Notes: generated by a model from the sequence alone, not told the origin. DNA of 13,721 bases from an uncultured Ignavibacteria bacterium (GCA_913060595.1 CAJXSA010000058.1:1-13721), one strand, 5' to 3'. Positions 1-8,073 are shown, counted from the stretch's first letter. Numbers and translations: made by a program.

Positions 1-1143
1 ACCGGACTGCAGGGCATGTACGATCCGCCGCGGGAGGAGGCACGGCAGGCCGTCGAGGACTGCCGCCGTGCGGGAATCAAGGTCATCATGATCACCGGCG
101 ACCACAGGGACACTGCCAGGGCCATCGCTGCGAAGCTGCGTCTCGATGATGAACAGATCGACGTTCTCACCGGTGCGGAAATCGAGAAGATGAGTGACAA
201 GCGGCTGCGCGCGCTCAGCGACATGACGGAGGTGTATGCCCGCGTTTCCCCCATGCACAAGCTGCGCATCGTGCGACAGCTCCAGGAGCGCAGCCATATC
301 GTGGCCATGACCGGCGACGGCGTCAACGACGCTCCCGCGCTGAAAGCGGCCAACATCGGCGTGGCCATGGGGGCGGGAACGGACGTGGCGAAGGAAGCCT
401 CGAGCATGGTGGTGATGGACAACAACTTCTCGTCCATCGCGGCCGCCGTGCGTCACGGACGTGTCATCTTCGACAATCTCCGGCACATCATCCTGTTCGT
501 GCTCGCCACGAGTTTCGGCGGCGTGCTGACACTCACGGCGTCGATACTGGCGGGCATGCCCCTGCCCCTGCTCCCCGCGCAGCTGCTGTGGATCAATCTC
601 GTCACCGACGGCATCAGCACCTTCCCGCTCGCATACGAGAAAGAGCACGGCGACGTCATGCGACGTCCCCCGCGTCCGGTCAGCGCGGGACTGGTGCCGA
701 AGGAAATGCTCGTGACCATACTCTTCGCCGGCATCATCATGATGCTGGGCACGCTCGGCATTTACCAGTGGGCGCTCAGCACCTACGGTTTCTATGATGT
801 CACGCCCGACCTCCAGGGCTTTCCCCTCGAGAAGGCGCGGTCGATGGCCTTCGTGACACTGGCCCTGTTCCAGATCTGGAACGTGCACAACTCCCGCTCC
901 GTGCATTCCTCCCTCGCGCATATCGGTTTCTTCAGCAATCGGCCGCTGCTGCTCATCATGCTGGTTTCACTCACGCTGCAGGTCGCGGCGATACACCTTC
1001 CCGGTCTGAACGATCTCCTCCGCGTCGCGCCGCTGAGCCTGCAGGAATGGATGATCTGCGTGAGTACCTCGCTCTCCATCGTGCTGCTGATCGAAATGAA
1101 AAAACTCTTCGTGCGTCGCTGGAAGACCCCCGACGAAGATTGA
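1..1143 (+). CDS. P2-type cation-transporting ATPase, C-terminal half (5' partial)
   Basis: This is the C-terminal part (380 residues in the window, open at the 5' edge) of a P2-type ATPase, the family of Ca2+-type and related cation pumps of the cytoplasmic membrane. Visible are the end of the P domain with ITGD (residues 31-34) and TGDGVNDAPAL (from residue 104), then the M5-M10 membrane region. M6 carries the family signature LLWINLVTDG, which keeps the Asn and Asp ligands, followed by the conserved MRRPPRP loop. The DKTGT phosphorylation site, the M4 PEGLP-type motif and the N domain lie upstream of the window. One oddity is that M5 reads LATSFGGVL where Ca2+ pumps normally have an N-x-x-E ligand pair (NIGE/NFGE), so calcium cannot be assumed as the substrate. 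The protein ends with a basic tail after the last membrane span. The gene converges on copA with 33 bp between stop codons and no convincing terminator. Family is certain; ion specificity is open. Confidence 0.93.
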   Translation, partial: TGLQGMYDPPREEARQAVEDCRRAGIKVIMITGDHRDTARAIAAKLRLDDEQIDVLTGAEIEKMSDKRLRALSDMTEVYARVSPMHKLRIVRQLQERSHIVAMTGDGVNDAPALKAANIGVAMGAGTDVAKEASSMVVMDNNFSSIAAAVRHGRVIFDNLRHIILFVLATSFGGVLTLTASILAGMPLPLLPAQLLWINLVTDGISTFPLAYEKEHGDVMRRPPRPVSAGLVPKEMLVTILFAGIIMMLGTLGIYQWALSTYGFYDVTPDLQGFPLEKARSMAFVTLALFQIWNVHNSRSVHSSLAHIGFFSNRPLLLIMLVSLTLQVAAIHLPGLNDLLRVAPLSLQEWMICVSTSLSIVLLIEMKKLFVRRWKTPDED

Positions 1144-1176
1144 TGCGTGACGCCGTATCGAATGGTCCCGGTGTCG

Positions 1177-3465
1177 CTAGCGGGAGGATGCTGCGCGGAA
1201 GCGGCGCAGCAGGAGGGAGTTGCTGACGACGCTCACCGAGCTGAACGCCATCGCGGCCGCGGCGACCATGGGACTGAGCAGCCCGAGCGCGGCAAGGGGA
1301 ATTCCCGTGACATTGTAGATAAACGCCCAGAACAGATTCTGACGGATTTTCCCGAGCGTGCGCCGCGAGAGCGCCATGGCGTCGACAACACCGAACAGAT
1401 CGCTGTGCATCAGCGTGATGTCTGCCGTCTCCATGGCGATGTCCGTCCCGCTCCCCATCGCGATGCTGACATCCGCCCGGGCAAGTGCCGGTGCGTCGTT
1501 GATGCCATCCCCCACCATGGCCACACAGCGGCCGCTGTCCTGGAGGCGACGAAGCTCTTCCGCCTTGTCCGCCGGTCGCACCCCTGCAATGACCTTCTCG
1601 ATGCCCGCACGCCGCGCCATGTCGCGTGCCGCATCCTCGGTGTCGCCCGTCAACATGATGACGTCAATCCCATGACGTCGCAGCGTCGCGACGGCCTCCG
1701 ACGAACGCGCGCGCACACGGTCCGCCAGCGCCAGCGTTCCTGCCAGTCTGCCGTTGACGGCGACGTGCAGCAGCGTATTGCCCGCGGCGCGGAGGGGCTG
1801 CAGCGTTTCCTCTCCGGGCAGCTTCACGGCATAGGATTCGAGCAGCGCGGCGTTCCCGACCTGCACGGCATCTCCGTCGATGAAAGCGGTTACGCCCGCA
1901 CCCGGCTCGTACTGAAACGAATCCGGCGTGCGAAGGGAAAGCCCGCGGGCGCGCGCCTCGCGCAGCACCGCAGTCCCGAGGGGATGTTCGCTGGGCGTTT
2001 CCGCGGAGGCGGCGAGCGTGAGCACTTGCTCTTGCGTCATTTCCCCGTGCGGTACGATTGCTGCGACGGAGGGACGTCCCTCTGTCACGGTCCCGGTTTT
2101 GTCGAGCACCACCGTATCGACGGTTTTCGCCCGTTCGAGGCTTTCAGCATCCTTTATCAGAATGCCGAGGTCCGCCCCGACACCGACGCCGACCATGATC
2201 GCCGCGGGCGTGGCGAGTCCGAGCGCGCAGGGACAGGCGATGATGAGCACTGCGATGAAATGCAGCATCGCCGTGGTAAAGGTCACGCCGGGCAGCAGCA
2301 TCCACACGATGAAGGTGAGCACGGCCAGCAGGATCACGACGGGTACGAACACGGAAGCGATGCGGTCGACGAGCTTCTGCACGGGCGCTTTGGAGCCCTG
2401 CGCTTCGTCTACCATGCGCACGATATGCCCGAGCACCGTGTCCGCACCGACGGCCGTGGCCTCGAGAGTGAGACTGCCTTCCTGGTTGACGGTCCCGCCC
2501 ACGGCACTGTCGCCGACACCCTTCTCGACGGGCAGCGGCTCACCGCTGATCATCGATTCGTCGACGGATGACGCGCCCGCGATCACCGTCCCGTCGACGG
2601 GAATGCGATCGCCGGGGCGCACGAGCACGCGGTCGCCGCGGCGGACGTCCCCTGTTGGAACTTCCATTTCTTCACCGTTGCGTATGACGCGAGCCGTGCG
2701 CGGCTGTAGTCCGATCAGTTTGCGTATCGCGTCGGTCGCCCGTCCTTTGGCGCGCGCTTCCAGCCAGCGCCCGAGCAGAATGAGCGTGATGATGGTCGCG
2801 GCAGTGTCGAAGTACACCTCCATGTGTCCCGGTTCGAGACCCAGCCATTGCGGGAAAAGCACGGCCACCGTGCTGTAGGCGTAGGCCGCGCCCGTGCCCA
2901 CGGCCACGAGCGTGTTCATATCCGCCGTGCCGTGCCGCAGCATGGTGAGCGCACCGGCATAGAAGCGCCGCCCGGGGAAAAGCAGCACCGGGGTCGTGAG
3001 CACGAGTAGCAGCGCGTTCGTCTCCGCCATGCCGAGAGGCCAGGACGCACGGACACCGGGCAGCATGGGCAGCATGCTCAGCAGCATGACCGGCAGTGCA
3101 AGCGCGACGGCGAGAAGGAGATCCCGGCGCAGCGCGCGCGCCTCCGCGTCGAAGCCGGCGGGGGCAATGGTTTCATGTGTCCTCCCGTCTTCCGTCGACG
3201 CGTCACTGCGCGGCAGCGTCACCCCGTAGCCCGCGCTTCGCACGGCCTTCTCGAGCGCGGCGAGATCGGTGTCCCCAACGACGTCCACCGTCGCTTTCTG
3301 CGAGGCGAGGTTCACGGCGGCGCTGTCCACCCCCTCGACCGCCTGCAGAGCGCGTTCGACGCGCAGTACGCAGCTCGCGCAGGTCATGCCCTGCACGGGC
3401 AGGACCAGCTTTTTCACGATGCGTCCCGTTCCCGCCGCGTTTCCTTTCTCCCCTGCGTCATTCAT
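1177..3465 (-). CDS. copA: Copper-exporting P1B-type ATPase CopA
   Basis: This full-length (762 aa) P1B-1 ATPase exports Cu(+) across the inner membrane at the cost of ATP. It has one N-terminal heavy-metal domain with GMTCASC (residues 26-32), an actuator domain with SGEP (307-310, replacing the usual TGEP), the membrane CPC metal site (411-413), the phosphorylation motif DKTGT (455-459), the nucleotide-domain SEHPLG (492-497), TGD (606-608) and GDGINDAP (652-659). The C-terminal spans contain YN (717-718) and M739-x-x-S-S, the signature of Cu(+) pumps. The open frame extends upstream to 3621, but that extension runs antisense-like through copZ. ATG at 3465 is preferred because it lies just before the HMA domain and overlaps the copZ stop by 8 nt (ATGAATGA). 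There is no Shine-Dalgarno site, so translation is probably coupled to copZ. Confidence 0.97.
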   Translation of the reverse strand: MNDAGEKGNAAGTGRIVKKLVLPVQGMTCASCVLRVERALQAVEGVDSAAVNLASQKATVDVVGDTDLAALEKAVRSAGYGVTLPRSDASTEDGRTHETIAPAGFDAEARALRRDLLLAVALALPVMLLSMLPMLPGVRASWPLGMAETNALLLVLTTPVLLFPGRRFYAGALTMLRHGTADMNTLVAVGTGAAYAYSTVAVLFPQWLGLEPGHMEVYFDTAATIITLILLGRWLEARAKGRATDAIRKLIGLQPRTARVIRNGEEMEVPTGDVRRGDRVLVRPGDRIPVDGTVIAGASSVDESMISGEPLPVEKGVGDSAVGGTVNQEGSLTLEATAVGADTVLGHIVRMVDEAQGSKAPVQKLVDRIASVFVPVVILLAVLTFIVWMLLPGVTFTTAMLHFIAVLIIACPCALGLATPAAIMVGVGVGADLGILIKDAESLERAKTVDTVVLDKTGTVTEGRPSVAAIVPHGEMTQEQVLTLAASAETPSEHPLGTAVLREARARGLSLRTPDSFQYEPGAGVTAFIDGDAVQVGNAALLESYAVKLPGEETLQPLRAAGNTLLHVAVNGRLAGTLALADRVRARSSEAVATLRRHGIDVIMLTGDTEDAARDMARRAGIEKVIAGVRPADKAEELRRLQDSGRCVAMVGDGINDAPALARADVSIAMGSGTDIAMETADITLMHSDLFGVVDAMALSRRTLGKIRQNLFWAFIYNVTGIPLAALGLLSPMVAAAAMAFSSVSVVSNSLLLRRFRAASSR

Positions 3466-3697
3466 GCGCCGTGACACGAAATCCCGCTTCCGCGATGGCG
3501 GCGTCGATGCGGTCGCTTCCGACCGCGTGTTCGTCGCAGCGCACGACGGCAGATCCGATCTCAACGTCTTCCACTTCCAGTCCTTCAATGCCGGCCAGCT
3601 GCCGTCGCACGGCCATGACACAGTGATTGCATGTCATGCCTTCTATGCGGATGGTCGTTTCTTTCATATCTGTCGCTCGATTAGTGTTCATGGGCAC
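3458..3697 (-). CDS. copZ: CopZ-like copper chaperone (HMA domain)
   Basis: This small protein (79 aa) consists almost entirely of one heavy-metal-associated ferredoxin-like domain. The metal-binding motif GMTCNHC has its cysteines at residues 23 and 26, and the tail AIAEAGFRV is typical of the fold. Family members carry Cu(+) in the cytoplasm and hand it to CopA, which is encoded immediately downstream with an 8-nt overlap. The start is either GTG at 3697, five nt after a GGGGG stretch that could act as ribosome binding site, or ATG at 3691; ATG at 3667 would give the bare domain. GTG at 3697 is chosen for its spacing. A sigma70-like promoter lies just upstream in the divergent control region. 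MTCNHC rather than MxCxxC with Ser/Ala is common in CopZ proteins. Substrate assignment rests on the copA linkage. Confidence 0.9.
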   Translation of the reverse strand: MPMNTNRATDMKETTIRIEGMTCNHCVMAVRRQLAGIEGLEVEDVEIGSAVVRCDEHAVGSDRIDAAIAEAGFRVTAHE

Positions 3698-3720
3698 TGT
3701 TTCCCCCGCTCACCCGCCGC

Positions 3721-3815
3721 GACAATATACCCCGTCCGCCCCGTGTGCGGCAAGGTGATTCCCGCGTACATGCATGCGCCGGGGCGGACCGGAGAAATGG
3801 GCCGGGGTATATGTC
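3721..3815. repeat. Split long inverted repeat in the copZA/M28 divergent control region
   Basis: The left arm at 3725-3742 reads ATATACCCCGTCCGCCCC. Its exact reverse complement appears on the right in two blocks, GGGGCGGAC at 3781-3789 and GGGGTATAT at 3804-3812, separated by a 14-nt insertion. Pairing continues outward as GAC/GTC with one bulged base. Both divergent genes are therefore preceded by the same word order, GGGGCGGAC then GGGGTATAT, reading toward each gene. It may be a pair of operators for one regulator, or the remnant of a duplicated promoter. Confidence 0.75.
3724..3753 (-). promoter_or_regulatory. Putative sigma70 promoter of copZA
   Basis: Read on the minus strand, TTGCCG (3753-3748) and TATATT (3729-3724) are separated by 18 bp, a 4/6 and 5/6 match to sigma70 elements. 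Transcription would start near 3717, giving a leader of about 20 nt before the GTG at 3697. The spacer is very G-rich (GGGGCGGACGGGG) and runs into the -10 as GGGGTATAT. This is where copper repressors of the CsoR family often bind, and their operators have G/C tracts flanked by TAT/ATA. Regulator identity is inference; no regulator gene is in the window. Confidence 0.55.
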
Positions 3816-3830
3816 CTCATTTTGTATATT
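3804..3830 (+). promoter_or_regulatory. Possible promoter region of the M28 peptidase gene
   Basis: Two -10-like hexamers precede the ATG at 3840: TATATG (3808-3813), which is part of the shared GGGGTATAT word, and TATATT (3825-3830), which would leave an almost leaderless mRNA. Neither has a recognisable -35 at 16-18 bp, so an activator or another sigma factor may be involved. TCATTTTG at 3817-3824 is one mismatch from the Bacteroidota -7 element TAnnTTTG but lacks a -33 partner. Choice among these is uncertain. Confidence 0.3.
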
Positions 3831-3839
3831 CTCGACAGA

Positions 3840-5516
3840 ATGCACATGAGATTTCCCGCACTGCACATACTGTTCGCCGCGCTTCTGCTGCTGCCGGCGG
3901 GTGCCGCCGCGCAGCCACAGATCATCACCCCTGCGATACAATCTGCGATGCAGCGTGTGTCGGCGGACAGTCTCCTGCGTCACGCCGGCATACTGGCATC
4001 GGACACGATGGAAGGGCGCGGAACGGGGCGCGAGGGCGCACAGCGGGCAGCGGCCTATCTCTCCGCCGAACTGGCGCGTCTGGGCCTGCTCCCCGTCGAG
4101 AACGATTCTTCCTACCTGCAGCGCTTCCCCCTGCACGGATCCTTTCCTCTCCCCGAAAGCCGTCTCACACTGTATGACGGTGATGCGGAAATTCCGCTGA
4201 CGCTGGGAGAGGATTACACGCTGTACAAGACGGGCGACCAGACTTTCATCCCGCGTCCCCTGCGCCTCGTCTTCGTCGGCTACGGCATCGTGGCGCCGGA
4301 GTACGACTACAACGATTATCAGAACATCAACGTCGAAAACGCCGTGGTCGTCTACCTTTCCGGCGAACCCGCATCGGAGGATGCCGGCTACTTCGACGGC
4401 CCGCAGCCGACCATTTATTCCATCCCGGAAATGAAGCAGCGCATCGCGCTCACCCGCGGCGCGCGCGGCAGCATCATGCTTCCGCTTCCCCGCGTCGAGC
4501 GCGGGTATACGTGGAAGGACTGGCAGCGCATATTCTCCTTCGAGGATGTGAAGCTGCCGATCACCACTCCGGGACATCTCAGCGTGCTGCTGCGTCCGGA
4601 AAAAACGAACGCCCTGTTCCGCGGCAGCAGGTATACGTACGAAGACGTGCTGCGCATGGACAGCACCGGCTCCGTCCGCAGTTTCCCGCTGCAGACGCGC
4701 ACAAGCTTCTCCGGGGTGTTCCGGGAACGGGATTTCCTCGCGGCGAACGTCATGGCCGCGCTCCCCGGCAGCGATCCCCTGCTGCGCGATTCCTGGATTA
4801 TCTGCAGCGCGCACTACGACCACCTCGGCATCGGGCCGGCGGCGGACGCGGATTCGATATACAACGGCTTCGTGGACAATGCGATCGGCTGCGCCTCGCT
4901 ACTCGAACTCGCCCGCGTTCTGAAAACCGGCAACCTCCGGCTGCGCAGGTCGGTGCTCTTCCTGTTCGTCACCGGCGAAGAGAAGGGCCTGCTGGGATCA
5001 CAGTATTACTGCGCCAATCCCGCGGTACCCCTGCATCGCAGCATCGCGAACCTCAACGTCGACGGACTCGCGATCATCGATACCTTCGACGACATGGTCG
5101 GCATCGGCGCCGAGTATTCCACGATGAAGCGTCACCTCGAACGTCTCGCGACGGAACTGGGGATGTCCGTTTCCCAGATCCCCCCGGAATTCAATCTCAT
5201 GGAGGCCTTCGCAAGCAGTGACCAGATCAGTTTCGCGCAGGCAGGCATTCCCTCGCTGCTGATCATGGAAGGGCCTCGCTACCGCAATCTCGGCAGGGAA
5301 GAAGGCATGGCCCGTTTCCTGCGCTGGGGAGAGGAGCGCTATCATTCCCCGCGTGACGACGCGGGCCAGCCGGTCAATCCCGCCGCCGTCAGGCAGCATG
5401 CGGAAATTCTATTTGCGTATCTTGCCGCTGTCGCGAACACCTACGAACCCCCGCAGTGGGTTCGCGGCTCGCGCTTCATTAACGCACGTCTGCAATCTCT
5501 CGCGGAAGAACGATGA
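3840..5516 (+). CDS. Secreted M28-family zinc peptidase with PA-like insert
   Basis: This 558-aa protein is an exported metallopeptidase of family M28 (aminopeptidase-like). A signal peptide covers about residues 1-25 (hydrophobic core then GAAAQ). A PA-like region follows around 140-290, including the typical VGYGIVAPEYDYNDY stretch. The catalytic domain has SAHYDH with zinc ligand H325 and D327, D346 in the VDN context (bridging ligand), TGEE with general base E380 and ligand E381, NVDG with D408, and YHSP with H502. All five zinc ligands expected for the family are present, so it should be active. ATG at 3840 (or 3846) is preferred over an upstream ATG at 3774, because the longer form reads through the control region and would bury the signal peptide. 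There is no Shine-Dalgarno site. The stop overlaps the next start (ATGA). There is no C-terminal sorting domain. The substrate cannot be deduced. Confidence 0.93.
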   Translation: MHMRFPALHILFAALLLLPAGAAAQPQIITPAIQSAMQRVSADSLLRHAGILASDTMEGRGTGREGAQRAAAYLSAELARLGLLPVENDSSYLQRFPLHGSFPLPESRLTLYDGDAEIPLTLGEDYTLYKTGDQTFIPRPLRLVFVGYGIVAPEYDYNDYQNINVENAVVVYLSGEPASEDAGYFDGPQPTIYSIPEMKQRIALTRGARGSIMLPLPRVERGYTWKDWQRIFSFEDVKLPITTPGHLSVLLRPEKTNALFRGSRYTYEDVLRMDSTGSVRSFPLQTRTSFSGVFRERDFLAANVMAALPGSDPLLRDSWIICSAHYDHLGIGPAADADSIYNGFVDNAIGCASLLELARVLKTGNLRLRRSVLFLFVTGEEKGLLGSQYYCANPAVPLHRSIANLNVDGLAIIDTFDDMVGIGAEYSTMKRHLERLATELGMSVSQIPPEFNLMEAFASSDQISFAQAGIPSLLIMEGPRYRNLGREEGMARFLRWGEERYHSPRDDAGQPVNPAAVRQHAEILFAYLAAVANTYEPPQWVRGSRFINARLQSLAEER

Positions 5517-6400
5517 CGTACACGCGACATTCCCGCCGCTTCTCCCTCGCATCCGCCCCGCTTCGCGTCGCGGCGCTTCTCCTTGCTGCCGCGCTCGCCA
5601 TCCCCTCCTGCGCGTCAACGCCGCAGCGGCATGACGACGGCGCGGAAACCCTGCACATCAAGGGTTCGGACACGATGCTGCGGCTGGTCAACCGCTGGGC
5701 GGAGGATTTCATGAGGCTGCATCCCGAAATCGCGGTGTACTCTGAGGGCGGCGGTTCAGAAACCGGTATCCGCGCCCTCATCGAGGGAGAGACGGATCTC
5801 TCGAGCGCGTCACGCACCCTGCGACCCTCCGAGGTCAAGCAGCTGCTGCAGAAGCGTGGTTCGCTCGGACTGAGTATTCTCGCGGCGAAAGACGCCCTGA
5901 GCGTCTACCTGAATCCCGCGAATCCCGTGCGGGACATTTCGCTCGCACAACTGAGGGACATTTTCGCGGGACGCATCGAGAACTGGAAGGAAATCAGCGG
6001 AGAGGATCTGCCGATCACCGTCATCGGCCGTCCGCCGAATTCGGGCACCTTCCTGTTCTTTGAAGAGCATGTGCTCGAGGGTGAGCCGTACAGTGATCGC
6101 AGTACCACCGTCCCGACCACTTCCGCCGTCATCACACAGGTGAGAGCACAGCGGGGCGCAATCGGCTACGGCGGACTCGCATACGGGAGAGACGTCACGC
6201 ACTGCGCCGTCGAAGGCGTGGAACCCACCGCGGAAAACGTGCGCAACGGCAGCTACCCCATTGCGCGCTACCTGTACTTCTTCGCCGCCTCCCCCCCGGA
6301 GGGCAGCATCAAGCTGTTCATCGACTGGGTGCTCAGCAATGCGGGACAGCAGATCGTCGAGGAAATCGGCTACATCCCGCTGTGGGAACTGCCGGAATAA
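5513..6400 (+). CDS. pstS: PstS-like phosphate-binding lipoprotein
   Basis: This 295-aa periplasmic substrate-binding protein belongs to the PstS/PBP-like family. The signal peptide ends in a lipobox-like AIPSC with Cys33; the Pro at -2 is unusual, so lipidation is likely but not certain. The mature protein shows IKGSDTM (49-54), the EGGGSETGI loop (78-86) corresponding to the phosphate-binding SGSGTG-type loop of PstS, the AKDALSVYLNP beta strand (125-134) and RPPNSGTFLFFEEHVL (173-188), the second conserved binding segment. The start overlaps the peptidase stop by 4 nt (ATGA) with a GGAAG Shine-Dalgarno-like stretch, so the two are co-translated. No pstC, pstA, pstB or phoU gene follows, so it is an orphan binding protein here. 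It might serve a transporter encoded elsewhere or act as a phosphate sensor or scavenger. Phosphate as ligand is inferred from the family. Confidence 0.88.
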   Translation: MTYTRHSRRFSLASAPLRVAALLLAAALAIPSCASTPQRHDDGAETLHIKGSDTMLRLVNRWAEDFMRLHPEIAVYSEGGGSETGIRALIEGETDLSSASRTLRPSEVKQLLQKRGSLGLSILAAKDALSVYLNPANPVRDISLAQLRDIFAGRIENWKEISGEDLPITVIGRPPNSGTFLFFEEHVLEGEPYSDRSTTVPTTSAVITQVRAQRGAIGYGGLAYGRDVTHCAVEGVEPTAENVRNGSYPIARYLYFFAASPPEGSIKLFIDWVLSNAGQQIVEEIGYIPLWELPE

Positions 6401-6432
6401 AGAAACCCGCCATGCCGGAAGCGTGACGGGTT
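6396..6432 (-). terminator. Intrinsic terminator after ftcD
   Basis: Read on the minus strand, AACCCG (6432-6427) pairs with CGGGTT (6409-6404) and, beyond one mismatch, CACGC pairs with GCATG around a 5-nt loop. The stem is about 11 bp and is followed by TTTCTTTATT. The T-rich tail is on the minus side, so it terminates the ftcD transcript. It also lies immediately behind and partly over the stop codon of the convergent pstS-like gene, where the hairpin may act in both directions. Confidence 0.8.
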
Positions 6433-6456
6433 CAGGGGAAAGGGCAGTGCCGGGGA

Positions 6457-8073
6457 TCAGCGGCCGTCGAGCACGCCGAGCACCTCGATGCATTTTTCCT
6501 TCGCGCGCGCCAGCAGGGCCTCGGCCTCGCCGGTGATGCGCAGCGTGAAATCCTCGTCCTTGATGCTTCCCAGGTTGATCATCACGTTCTTGTACGCACC
6601 CCAGGTGCCGGTTTCCAGCGCCTTGGCCCCGACCTCGAGATCGGACTTCGAGTTGATGTTGCCATGCGCTGCCATTTCCGCCATGGTGTCCCAGCAGGTG
6701 TCGGCGATGCGCATGGTGGTCAGCGGCACGTCCACCGCTTTCTTCAGTCCTTCCTGCATGGCCGCGCTGCGCGCCGCCTTTTCCTCGTCGGTGTTTTTGG
6801 GCATGCCGATAGCGTCCATGTAATCGTTGAACGCATTGGTGTCCGCGTCGATCATGGGAATGAGGCGGCGCATCGCTTCGTCGAGCGGCGGAATGAGGCG
6901 GCGCATGGTCGCGTCGTGCTCCTCGAATTTCCGCTTGCCATAGGTCATCCATCCCACCATGGCGCCCAGCGCGGCGCCCAGTCCGGCGATCAGCGCCGAG
7001 GCGGAACCGCCGCCCGGTGCGGACGTGCGCGCGCCGGTCAGTTCGATGAAGCCGCGCACCGACATGCTCGCCAGCGGCTCGCTGTTCTCATCCTCGATCA
7101 TGTACTCGATGATGCGCTTCTCGGGAACGAAAGCGGAAACGGAATTGAGTCCGAGACGCTCGATGACGAGACGGATTTTCTGTTTCTCGTCGAGAATGAA
7201 GAGGTTCTCCTTCTCGATGTAATAGTCCGCGGCCATCAGCATGGCCTCGAGGGGAATGAGTCCGACGATTTCCGATCCGGCCACGGCCAGATTCAGTTCA
7301 CGCGCGTCCTTCGCACATTCCTCGAAGGCCACATGCGGCGGCGTGATCGTGTAGTTGTCGAGATTCATCGACACCTGCGCCATGTCATATTCGTCCACGT
7401 ACCAGCCGATGCCCTTGACTTCCTTCAGCCGACCGGGCTCCTCGGGGCCGCGGCCCTGCTCACGGATGTTGAGTGCGATGCGATGCGCCTGCTCCTTCGT
7501 ACCGAGAACGTTCACGTTGTAGGCCACGAGGAAAAAACGCGCCCCGGTGGCGGTGGCGCCCCAGCGGGGCACAAACTCCGCGGGACCGAAGTCGGGCTTC
7601 CATTCCGTCATGACGATTCTGTCCTTCATGCCCTCGTATTCCCCGGCGCGGATCTGCTTGAGACTCTTGCGGTACTCCACCGTCGACGCTTCTTCGTAGA
7701 GGAAGAGCGGTATGCCCAGTTCCTCCGCGGCGCGTGCGCCGAAGGCTTTCGCGCATTCCACACACTCGTCCATGGTGACGTTGGCGACAGGGACGAAGGG
7801 ACAGACATCCATGGCGCCCATGCGCGGATGCGCACCTTCGTGCCTGGTCATGTCGATGAGTTCATATCCCGTGCGTGCCGCCGCGAGCGCGCCATCCACC
7901 ACGGCCTCCGGGGAACCGACGAAGGTGTACACCGTGCGATTCGTCGATTTTCCCGGGTCCACGTCGAGCAGCGTGCAGCCGGGCGTGTCGCGTATGCTCT
8001 GCGCGATGGCTTCGATGATGGCCGGGTCACGGCCTTCGGAGAAATTCGGAACACATTCGACAATCTTCTTCAT
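6457..8073 (-). CDS. ftcD: Bifunctional formimidoyltransferase-cyclodeaminase
   Basis: This 538-aa fused enzyme moves the formimino group of formiminoglutamate to tetrahydrofolate and then releases ammonia to give 5,10-methenyl-THF, in cytoplasmic histidine degradation. The formiminotransferase domain (about 1-325) begins ECVPNFSEGRD and contains RHEGAHPRMGA. His82 in this stretch has the same number as the catalytic His82 of the mammalian enzyme, and the C-subdomain ends VIERLGL. After a short linker the cyclodeaminase domain (about 335-538) has TSAPGGGSASAL (350-361), LMTYG-like WMTYGKRKFEEHD, the acidic IDADTNAF (408-415, matching the family's catalytic Asp) and NINSKSDLEVGAKA (472-485). 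The length equals the mammalian enzyme (about 541 aa). No Shine-Dalgarno site precedes the ATG. It is the last gene of a probable three-gene operon. No hutH, hutU or hutI is nearby, so the source of formiminoglutamate lies elsewhere in the genome. Confidence 0.96.
   Translation of the reverse strand: MKKIVECVPNFSEGRDPAIIEAIAQSIRDTPGCTLLDVDPGKSTNRTVYTFVGSPEAVVDGALAAARTGYELIDMTRHEGAHPRMGAMDVCPFVPVANVTMDECVECAKAFGARAAEELGIPLFLYEEASTVEYRKSLKQIRAGEYEGMKDRIVMTEWKPDFGPAEFVPRWGATATGARFFLVAYNVNVLGTKEQAHRIALNIREQGRGPEEPGRLKEVKGIGWYVDEYDMAQVSMNLDNYTITPPHVAFEECAKDARELNLAVAGSEIVGLIPLEAMLMAADYYIEKENLFILDEKQKIRLVIERLGLNSVSAFVPEKRIIEYMIEDENSEPLASMSVRGFIELTGARTSAPGGGSASALIAGLGAALGAMVGWMTYGKRKFEEHDATMRRLIPPLDEAMRRLIPMIDADTNAFNDYMDAIGMPKNTDEEKAARSAAMQEGLKKAVDVPLTTMRIADTCWDTMAEMAAHGNINSKSDLEVGAKALETGTWGAYKNVMINLGSIKDEDFTLRITGEAEALLARAKEKCIEVLGVLDGR

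Noticed and set aside
1144..1176. Terminator between the convergent P2 ATPase and copA genes
   Set aside because: Only a 4-bp CCCG/CGGG pairing is visible, with no T-run.
1147..2571. A 474-codon plus-strand frame opposite copA
   Set aside because: It mirrors copA, has low-complexity charged composition and no family resemblance.
3466..3621. A longer N-terminus for CopA
   Set aside because: The extra 52 codons overlap copZ in another frame and encode no recognisable sequence. The ATG at 3465 sits correctly before the HMA domain.
6857..6906. A 17-bp direct repeat 33 bp apart inside ftcD, suggesting an 11-codon duplication (MRRLIP twice)
   Set aside because: From memory of the human FTCD sequence the spacing in this region is the same, so there is no net insertion. 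The repeat is likely codon and sequence convergence.
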